Assembly: GCA_946533615.1 (NCBI GenBank)
Contig: CAMNBY010000208.1
Span: forward strand, 1-12,754
Direction: 5' to 3'
DNA: 12,754 bases
Source: an uncultured Clostridia bacterium
GTDB lineage: Bacteria; Bacillota; Clostridia; Oscillospirales; Ruminococcaceae
A model generated the notes under the pieces. The model had not been told where the DNA came from and ran no database searches. It was given only the letters and a program-made list of their open reading frames with translations. Shown here piece by piece: positions 7,531 through 12,754 of the stretch. Position numbers and translations under genes: made by a program. Within the stretch, counting starts at the first letter, position 1; every line of letters begins with the position of its first letter.

Positions 7531-8388
7531 ATGACGGGACCCAAGAGGGTCGCAGCAATACATGATATCTCGGGGCTGGGCAGATGCTCGCTGAGCGTCA
7601 TAATCCCCGTGCTCTCGGCAATGGGAGTGCAGGTCTGCCCCGTACCGACAGCAGTCCTTTCGGCTCACACAGGCTACGGCGAGTTCGTGATGCGCGATCT
7701 CACAGACTATCTCTCGCCGACGCTCGAACACTACAAGCGGCTCGGCACCGAGTTCAGCTGCATCTACAGCGGCTTCCTTGCCACCAGCGAGCAGATCGAC
7801 CACTGCCTTGAATTCTTCCGAAGCTTTCCGAAGGCGCTCAAGGTCGTTGACCCCGTGATGGGCGACAACGGCAAGAGCTACCAGACCTACACCCCCGAGC
7901 TGTGCTCGAGAATGAGCGAGCTTGCGGCGGTGGCGGATATTATCACCCCGAACCTGACCGAGGCTGCGATACTCCTCGGCGAGGACTACCCCGAGGGCAC
8001 CCTCGACGTGGCGGCGATACGCTCGTGGCTTGTGCGGCTGTCTCAGCTGGGGCCCGAGATCGTCGTGATAACCAGCGTGCCTTCCTCGGCTCACGGGATA
8101 TGCACGGTGGGCTATGACAAGCGCCGCAGCAGCTTCTGGAAAGTCGTCGGCGACTACGTCCCGATCAGCTATTCGGGAAGCGGCGATATGTTCGCAAGCA
8201 TACTCATCGGCGGGATATTGCAGGGCGACAGCCTTCCGATAGCCATGGACAGAGCCTCGACCTTCACTCAGGCGGCGATCAAGAAGACCTACAGCTACGG
8301 GACGGACTGGACAGACGGGATCATGTTCGAGCCCCAGCTCTACAGACTGAAGGGCATGAACGAGCTCTCCAGCTACACCTCGCTTTGA
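7531..8388 (+). CDS. Pyridoxamine (pyridoxal) kinase, PfkB/ribokinase superfamily
   Basis: Phosphorylates pyridoxamine, pyridoxal or pyridoxine with ATP in vitamin B6 salvage, in the cytoplasm. The protein begins RVAAIHDISGLGRCSL, the usual N-terminal strand and glycine loop. It has VDPVMGDNGKSY (D107), PNLTEA in the nucleotide-binding region, and the anion-hole/catalytic motif SGSGDMFAS with catalytic base D219; the more usual form is GTGD, here GSGD. Its 285 aa are typical of PdxY/PdxK-type kinases. An in-frame ATG at 7510 would add seven residues, but AAAGGA (7515-7520) sits 10 nt upstream of the ATG at 7531, which I prefer. First gene of a probable three-gene operon; trmL starts 15 bp after its stop. 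Close relatives phosphorylate hydroxymethylpyrimidine (ThiD), but the overall motifs fit pyridoxamine kinase better. Confidence 0.9.
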   Translation: MTGPKRVAAIHDISGLGRCSLSVIIPVLSAMGVQVCPVPTAVLSAHTGYGEFVMRDLTDYLSPTLEHYKRLGTEFSCIYSGFLATSEQIDHCLEFFRSFPKALKVVDPVMGDNGKSYQTYTPELCSRMSELAAVADIITPNLTEAAILLGEDYPEGTLDVAAIRSWLVRLSQLGPEIVVITSVPSSAHGICTVGYDKRRSSFWKVVGDYVPISYSGSGDMFASILIGGILQGDSLPIAMDRASTFTQAAIKKTYSYGTDWTDGIMFEPQLYRLKGMNELSSYTSL

Positions 8389-8403
8389 ACGGAGGCACAA
8401 AAC

Positions 8404-8907
8404 TTGCATAAACTGAACATTGTCCTTGTAGAGCCGCAGATACCCCAGAATACGGGAAACATCTCCCGAACCTGCGCCGTCACGGGCGCTGCCCTGCATC
8501 TTGTGCGGCCCTACGGCTTCACGATCACCGACAAGCAGCTCAAACGCGCGGGTCTCGACTACTGGGACAAGCTTGAGATCTACGAGTACGATAATTTGGA
8601 CAATTTCTTTGAGCAGAACGAGGGCGCCTTCTACTTCTTCACCACCAAAGGGCTGAACGTTCACAGCGGCGTCGTCTACCCCGAGGACAAGCCCGTTTAC
8701 CTGATCTTCGGGCGGGAAGACAAGGGGCTGGACGAGGAGCTGCTGCACGACAACAAGGAAAGCTGCCTGCGGATACCGATGCGCAGGACATTACGAAGCC
8801 TTAATCTTTCAAACTCCGTGGCGATCGCCTGCTACGAGGTGCTGAGGCAGTGGGACTACCCCGACCTCGGCCTTGAGGGTCAGCTGACGAGGTTTGAATG
8901 GGAATAA
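8404..8907 (+). CDS. trmL: tRNA (cytidine/uridine-34 2'-O)-methyltransferase, SPOUT class
   Basis: Uses S-adenosylmethionine to methylate the 2'-OH of the wobble nucleotide of leucine tRNAs. At 167 aa it is a minimal SPOUT trefoil-knot enzyme with no extra RNA-binding domain, like E. coli TrmL (157 aa). All three signatures are visible: PQIPQNTGNISRTC near the N-terminus, IFGREDKGL in the middle, and the C-terminal IPMRRTLRSLNLSNSVAIA loop that forms the knot and SAM site. The start is TTG, an uncommon codon, but GGAGG (8391-8395) lies exactly 8 nt upstream and the protein begins directly with the first SPOUT strand (LNIVLVEPQ). It lies 15 bp after pdx kinase and 33 bp before degV, consistent with one transcript. 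Confidence 0.95.
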   Translation: MHKLNIVLVEPQIPQNTGNISRTCAVTGAALHLVRPYGFTITDKQLKRAGLDYWDKLEIYEYDNLDNFFEQNEGAFYFFTTKGLNVHSGVVYPEDKPVYLIFGREDKGLDEELLHDNKESCLRIPMRRTLRSLNLSNSVAIACYEVLRQWDYPDLGLEGQLTRFEWE

Positions 8908-8940
8908 AAAGACGAACACTTCCGAAAGGAGAAACAAAAA

Positions 8941-9858
8941 ATGGCAAAGATCAAACTTATGACTGACGCCGCCTCTGACATCAGCCCCGAGTACGAAAAG
9001 GAGCTTGGCATCACGGTCATCCCCTTCAAGGTCGCGATGGGCGACAAGACCTACGTCAGCGGCGTGGATTTTGACAACGAGAAGTTCTACAAGATGCTCG
9101 ACGAGTACGACGGCATTCCGATAACCTCTCAGATAACCGCCTTTGAATACGAGGAGCTGTTCACCGAGGTCTACAACGACGGCTACACCGACCTGATAAA
9201 CGCCACCATCAACAGCCGCGGCAGCGCGACCTACAACAACGCCTGCATGGCGGCCGACAACTTCTTTGAGAACCACCCCGAAGCAAAGGGCAAGTTCAAC
9301 ATATACAACATTGACGGCGAGGGCTACACGGGCACCTACGGCTTCCCGCTGATACAGGCCTGCTCGAAGATAAAGAAAGGCTGCTCGGCGCAGGAGATCG
9401 TGCAGTACATCGAGGACTGGATCCGCAACTGCGTTATCTATTTTGCCATGTACACGCTCAAGTACGCCCGCAAGTCAGGACGTATCCCCTCGGCGGCTGC
9501 CTTTGTCGGAGAGGTGATGGGGCTCAGGCCGATCATGCGCATACACGACCACGAGATCAAGACCCACACCAAGGTACGCGGCGACAAGGCCGTTATCCCG
9601 AAGATAATCGAGCTGGCGGCCGACGAGATAATCCCCAAAACGCCCTACTGCGTTGTTTACGGCAGCGACATCAAGGCAAGGGACGAGCTTGCAAAGGCCA
9701 TCACCAAAAAGCTCGGCTACCCGCCCAGCGAGTTCTTCCAGATCGGCGCAGCCATCGCGATCAACGCAGGCCCCGCCGTTGCGGGTGTGATCTTCAAATC
9801 CCGCACCCCCGTGATAAAACACAGCAGCCGTATGTCTTCGGGCATACGGCTTTTTTAA
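8941..9858 (+). CDS. DegV family fatty-acid-binding protein
   Basis: DegV proteins bind a long-chain fatty acid; several act as FakB partners that present it to the FakA kinase for phospholipid synthesis. The start (MAKIKLMTDAASDIS) and the second lipid-contact motif (INSRGSATYNNA) fit the family, as do the ITSQITAFEYEELF segment and the C-terminal half (YARKSGRIPSAAAFVGEVMGLRPIM). AAAGGAG (8925-8931) stands 9 nt before the ATG. At 305 aa it is somewhat longer than the usual 280-290 aa. The last 15 residues (VIKHSSRMSSGIRLF) are encoded by DNA that forms a rho-independent terminator, and tandem stops TGA TAA sit just out of frame at 9812-9817 after a C5 run. The true end is therefore probably near 9814, and the extension reflects a one-base frameshift or sequencing error. 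No fakA gene is in the window. Confidence 0.9.
   Translation: MAKIKLMTDAASDISPEYEKELGITVIPFKVAMGDKTYVSGVDFDNEKFYKMLDEYDGIPITSQITAFEYEELFTEVYNDGYTDLINATINSRGSATYNNACMAADNFFENHPEAKGKFNIYNIDGEGYTGTYGFPLIQACSKIKKGCSAQEIVQYIEDWIRNCVIYFAMYTLKYARKSGRIPSAAAFVGEVMGLRPIMRIHDHEIKTHTKVRGDKAVIPKIIELAADEIIPKTPYCVVYGSDIKARDELAKAITKKLGYPPSEFFQIGAAIAINAGPAVAGVIFKSRTPVIKHSSRMSSGIRLF
9826..9857 (+). terminator. Rho-independent terminator with UUCG tetraloop
   Basis: AGCCGTATG (9826-9834) pairs with CATACGGCT (9843-9851). The stem extends by T-G and C-G to a C(TTCG)G tetraloop (9836-9841), a very stable loop. A T-run at 9851-9856 follows. It would end the pdx kinase-trmL-degV transcript but lies inside the annotated degV frame, before its in-frame stop at 9856-9858. 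Confidence 0.85.
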
Positions 9859-9870
9859 TAATTGATTAAC

Positions 9871-9898
9871 AAGCCGTGAGGGGCGGCTTTTTTCTTTT
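9871..9898 (+). terminator. Second, tandem rho-independent terminator
   Basis: AAGCCG (9871-9876) pairs with CGGCTT (9884-9889) around a 7-nt loop, followed by TTTTTTTCTTTT. It is 13 bp beyond the T-run of the first terminator and would catch read-through, isolating the operon from the strong promoter at 9930. Confidence 0.7.
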
Positions 9899-9929
9899 AA
9901 AATATATAGTATAATTTCTTCTTTTTGTC

Positions 9930-9958
9930 TTGACAAATCGTTCATAATTTGATATAAT
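9930..9958 (+). promoter_or_regulatory. Perfect-consensus sigma-A promoter of the surface-protein gene
   Basis: TTGACA (9930-9935), 17-bp spacer, TATAAT (9953-9958): both boxes and the spacing are ideal, in an A/T-rich stretch right after the tandem terminators. Transcription would begin near 9965, giving a leader of about 190 nt. Such a strong promoter combined with a folded leader suggests that control is exercised after initiation. Confidence 0.85.
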
Positions 9959-9964
9959 TAATTA

Positions 9965-10152
9965 TAAGTATATACAATTGAGAATTATGCCCTTTCAGCT
10001 GTCTGTTTTGTCCCCGATCTTACTGCTTCATTTTCCGGACTGAGGTATGGCACAGCGGTCCGGGACCCGACGGGGCGGACAGTTGATTTTCACTTGTGAG
10101 GTCAATCACGCATTCCTTTTCATACGGGATGACAACGAGGAGGAAGATAAGG
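9965..10152 (+). promoter_or_regulatory. Structured 5' leader with alternative hairpins, possible new riboregulator
   Basis: The transcribed leader folds repeatedly. Stem A pairs TTCCGGAC (10033-10040) with GTCCGGGA (10058-10065) around a 17-nt loop. A competing stem B uses GTCCG (10058-10062) with CGGAC (10076-10080), with CCC/GGG inside. A long-range stem can join CTGTC (9999-10003) to GACAG (10078-10082), with CCCCG/CGGGG inside it. A third hairpin lies at about 10083-10105 (TTGA...TCAA outer, TCA/TGA inner). The last pairs the Shine-Dalgarno (see 10113-10145). An 18-codon open frame (ATG 9987, stop TGA 10041) overlaps the 5' arm of stem A, though it lacks a good ribosome binding site. I compared it from memory with c-di-GMP-I, c-di-GMP-II, T-box and SAM signatures and found no match. 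Confidence 0.5.
10113..10145 (+). promoter_or_regulatory. Hairpin burying the Shine-Dalgarno of the surface-protein gene
   Basis: TTCCTTTTC (10113-10121) can pair along all nine bases with GAGGAGGAA (10137-10145), seven Watson-Crick pairs plus two G-U, around a 15-nt loop. The right arm contains the whole Shine-Dalgarno GAGGAGG (10137-10143), which sits 9 nt before the ATG at 10153. When formed, this stem would block ribosome binding, so opening it would switch translation on. Confidence 0.6.
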
Positions 10153-12754
10153 ATGAGAAATAGATTTGTCAGCCTGATAAAGCATATTGTAAGCGGCTTG
10201 TCGGCTGCGGCGATGATGTTCTCGAATGCCGCACCTATTGTCACCTTTGCCGACGATACGATACAATATGCTCATACTATAAACCTGTTTGAGATAAAGC
10301 TGACAGGCGGCGCCGATTATTCTGCGGCTTTCAAGGACGATAATGCAAAAGACAATACACCAGAGATAGACGGTTACGTTTGGTCTGCCCCCAACTCCAA
10401 CTCAGGACATAAGTTTATTTATACAGTTGACTTTTCGCTCTCGGGTCAGGGCATCAGTGATAATGATACAGAACTGATAAAAGAGGGCTTTGTCGAGATA
10501 CATATCCCTGCTCACATCCTGCGCCTGAAAGGGCAGGACAAAGCCGGCGGAAGCGGTGACGAGAAAAAGTACGGCGACGCCATCGAGCTGTCCGTGCCTA
10601 AAGCCTCCGACGTTGCGAAGGTCCCTGTGTATGATGATTCCGGAAAGCCGGTAACGGATAATGAAGACAATATCATCTATACATACGATACGGATTATGA
10701 TTTCATCTATAAAGAGGGCACCGACGAGAACGGCGATCCCGAGATCATAATATACAACATAAAGCCGATCTCGGCAGGTCAGGTATATGAGTTCCCAATG
10801 GCGTACAAGACATTGTACAGCACCTGGGATTACGAAGACCTTGCCCAGTCTGACGGTGCAAAGGCGAAAGTCATCGTTGACAGCTGGAAAAAGAGCAGCA
10901 CGCCAAATGCTTCGTCTGCTTCGGATAATAAGGACGAGATCACCGCAAAGACCCGCGAGGTACCTGTTTATATCAATACGGGAGTAACGATAGACAAGGT
11001 CTCGAAGACCGTAAGGCAGCCGGGTCAGACCGAGCTCATGACCGCAAGCCAGCTCGAAAAAGCAGATTTCATCCAGGGGAAAGGCCTTAACCTCGATGCC
11101 AATAAAGACGATTATCTGTACATGGTATGGCAGGTCAACTCCAAGGTAACGACAGTTACTCAGAAATACAGCTACACACTTACCGATACACCGGGCGAGC
11201 TGAGCGGATATGATGCGGAAGGCGATCCTCATTCGGTGCAGGGCGAGTTCGTTGCCATGAATATCTCCAACGGGGATTTCCAGAAGCCCGCAGCAGACGG
11301 AAACGGCAATTATTCCATTACTGCCGAAGACCTGACAGGCGACCCGCCGCAGGTACTGGTCATCACCAGATATCTAAAGAGCAAGACGGACGAGATAAAC
11401 AACGCCCCGAGGAACGGTTATTATCGGGCCATAAACGACGCAGAGGGAAAGGTGACCCCTGCGGACGAAAAAGACAAGGTAACGAAAAAGCCGTCGCAGG
11501 CCGAGTTCATCTATAACAGGAAGAAGCCGAGCATAGCTCCCATTATCGAGGACTATAAGTCCTCCAAGAAGGGCGTCACCACAAGCTACGAGCTGAACAA
11601 TATCATTGAGGATAACAAGCCCGTTACAAATCTGAAATACAATACCACCTCAAAGATGTACTCTTACGGAAACACTATCGAGGATCTCAACAAGAAGCTG
11701 ACCAAAAGCATAATAGCGAAAGTTAGCGGAAATGATATAACGATCAGTTCTCCCCTCGGAGATTACACCGCACAGATCGGCAAGACCGGCTACAAGAAGG
11801 GCGACGAGGAGATCTCCACAGATCAGGAAATGACCTCCGACGAGCTGCTGAGGATCGTTGCCTCGGAGCTGGCAGAGACCTTCTACGGAAAGGAAGACGT
11901 TACTTATTCATTTACGGACAGAAAGATCACTCTGATCCAGCCCGACAATTCTTCCAACACTCTGCTGCTGACGCCCGACGATTACAGCTTCAGCAGCGTT
12001 GAGTTCTCGTTCACGGCGGACAACGTAGAATTTGACCCCGAAGCTCTGACATTCAACGGCAATACGATCGTTAACCCCGCCAAATACGACCCCGACGCGA
12101 CTATTGATCTTTACACCTATATCGGCAGCAGCGATACGCCGGTGCTGGCCGCGAAGTATCACCCCGACACCAAGACCTACACCGATCTGGATACGAACAT
12201 CGTTTCATCGGCAACCTCAGTGATGATCAGATTCAAAAACGATGCAAGAGTCTCGGGATACAAGCTGACAACGAGCAACAAGTATTTCTGCGTTCAGCTG
12301 AACACAAAGCCCTCTGTTACGATCAACCCCACCGCAAGCGTCAAGGAATTTTTGAAGAGCTACGGCACTGAAGGCGATCTTAAACAGGTAAATGTGCAGA
12401 ACAATGGCACCTATGATGTAAAGGCACACGATGATACTCCCCTGTACAGCAGCAGCGTCTACGGCACTGACACTGTATCTCAGGACAAGAGGACCTCATC
12501 TATCACCAAGGAAGCGAGAAGCGAGAACGATGATCCTATCATCGGCAAGGACGGCGAGTCCTACAGGACGATCAACGACACCCTGCATCGTCAGTATATC
12601 GTAACGTGGAAAACTAAGATTCAGGAGCTTTATTCCGGTTCTATAAACGGCGTTGCGGTAAACAACGTGCCTGTTGAGCAGCAGTCGGGCGTGTTCTATG
12701 ACCTTCTGCCGCTGCACAGCGATGTCATCGAAGGCAGCGTTAATGTTTTCGTAG
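10153..12754 (+). CDS. Large exported surface-type protein, N-terminal 867 residues (partial)
   Basis: The frame from the ATG at 10153 runs open to the right edge with no stop, so the protein exceeds 867 aa. The start is supported by GAGGAGG 9 nt upstream and by a signal peptide: basic n-region (MRNRFVSLIKH), hydrophobic core (IVSGLSAAAMMFSNAAPIV), and likely cleavage after A33 (TFA) or A27. The mature part is rich in Asp, Lys, Thr, Asn, Tyr and Ser, nearly cysteine-free (one Cys seen), with many alternating beta-strand patterns and no membrane helix. The segment YVWSAPNSNSGHKFIY...VDFSLSG...VEIHIPAHIL looks to me like the beta-sandwich found at the start of very large Firmicutes adhesin or pilin-like surface proteins. 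That is recollection, not a search. Anchor motif (LPXTG or other) and any Cna-B repeats would lie outside the window. Codon use is visibly more A/T-rich (GAT, AAT, ATA) than in the upstream operons, a sign of a variable or acquired gene. Confidence 0.85.
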   Translation, partial: MRNRFVSLIKHIVSGLSAAAMMFSNAAPIVTFADDTIQYAHTINLFEIKLTGGADYSAAFKDDNAKDNTPEIDGYVWSAPNSNSGHKFIYTVDFSLSGQGISDNDTELIKEGFVEIHIPAHILRLKGQDKAGGSGDEKKYGDAIELSVPKASDVAKVPVYDDSGKPVTDNEDNIIYTYDTDYDFIYKEGTDENGDPEIIIYNIKPISAGQVYEFPMAYKTLYSTWDYEDLAQSDGAKAKVIVDSWKKSSTPNASSASDNKDEITAKTREVPVYINTGVTIDKVSKTVRQPGQTELMTASQLEKADFIQGKGLNLDANKDDYLYMVWQVNSKVTTVTQKYSYTLTDTPGELSGYDAEGDPHSVQGEFVAMNISNGDFQKPAADGNGNYSITAEDLTGDPPQVLVITRYLKSKTDEINNAPRNGYYRAINDAEGKVTPADEKDKVTKKPSQAEFIYNRKKPSIAPIIEDYKSSKKGVTTSYELNNIIEDNKPVTNLKYNTTSKMYSYGNTIEDLNKKLTKSIIAKVSGNDITISSPLGDYTAQIGKTGYKKGDEEISTDQEMTSDELLRIVASELAETFYGKEDVTYSFTDRKITLIQPDNSSNTLLLTPDDYSFSSVEFSFTADNVEFDPEALTFNGNTIVNPAKYDPDATIDLYTYIGSSDTPVLAAKYHPDTKTYTDLDTNIVSSATSVMIRFKNDARVSGYKLTTSNKYFCVQLNTKPSVTINPTASVKEFLKSYGTEGDLKQVNVQNNGTYDVKAHDDTPLYSSSVYGTDTVSQDKRTSSITKEARSENDDPIIGKDGESYRTINDTLHRQYIVTWKTKIQELYSGSINGVAVNNVPVEQQSGVFYDLLPLHSDVIEGSVNVFV

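Noticed and set aside
7528..8748. 406-codon minus-strand frame spanning pyridoxamine kinase and trmL
   Set aside because: It crosses two well-recognised plus-strand genes and their gap, has no promoter or ribosome binding site, and its translation is low-complexity Val/Ala/Gly/Leu-rich shadow sequence.
9905..9916. Extra promoter from TATAGTATAAT upstream of 9930
   Set aside because: No acceptable -35 box lies 16-18 bp upstream; that place is taken by the terminator T-run.
9965..10152. Known c-di-GMP riboswitch, T-box or SAM leader
   Set aside because: The characteristic conserved blocks of these classes, as far as I remember them, are absent. A covariance search would settle it.
10402..11232. 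276-codon minus-strand frame at the start of the surface-protein region
   Set aside because: The plus-strand frame is continuous from a signal peptide with a strong ribosome binding site to the window edge; the minus frame has no comparable support.

Overview
The window looks like chromosomal DNA of a GC-moderate anaerobic gut Firmicute, most likely a Ruminococcus-type member of the Oscillospiraceae. This is inferred from strong AGGAGG ribosome binding sites, near-consensus sigma-A promoters, the GGDEF/EAL, DegV and pyridoxamine-kinase protein types, and a large exported surface-type protein. No phage, transposase, CRISPR array, tRNA or rRNA is visible.

Layout. (1) Positions 1-238 hold no credible gene. 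They contain two strong nested inverted-repeat structures (22-88 and 94-229), either a REP/MITE-like element or a structured RNA/3' UTR. (2) On the minus strand lie a small unrecognised protein (239-742) and, upstream of it, a membrane-anchored c-di-GMP phosphodiesterase with sensor, degenerate GGDEF and EAL domains (805-2883). The small gene has its own promoter, whose -35 box overlaps the EAL gene's stop codon. (3) A divergent promoter region (2884-3081) drives the EAL gene leftward and, rightward, a GH2 beta-galactosidase (3082-6054) followed 10 bp later by a MATE exporter (6065-7441). (4) A second plus-strand promoter (7461-7489) drives pyridoxamine kinase (7531-8388), a TrmL-type tRNA 2'-O-methyltransferase (8404-8907) and a DegV-family lipid-binding protein (8941-9858). 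Two tandem terminators follow; the first lies inside the end of the degV reading frame. (5) A perfect-consensus promoter (TTGACA, 17 bp, TATAAT) starts a leader of about 190 nt with several hairpins. One of them pairs the Shine-Dalgarno sequence of the next gene. That gene begins at 10153, encodes a signal peptide and a beta-rich exported protein, and runs open for 867 codons off the right edge.

How it fits together: the middle is ordinary housekeeping and sugar-use genes (beta-galactoside hydrolysis, B6 salvage, tRNA wobble modification, fatty-acid binding). The more unusual parts are the two edges: the structured intergenic DNA at the left, and the leader-controlled surface protein at the right. 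The leader, with its buried ribosome binding site and mutually exclusive hairpins, is the best candidate for an undescribed regulatory element. The presence of a c-di-GMP phosphodiesterase 7 kb away invites but does not prove a second-messenger link.
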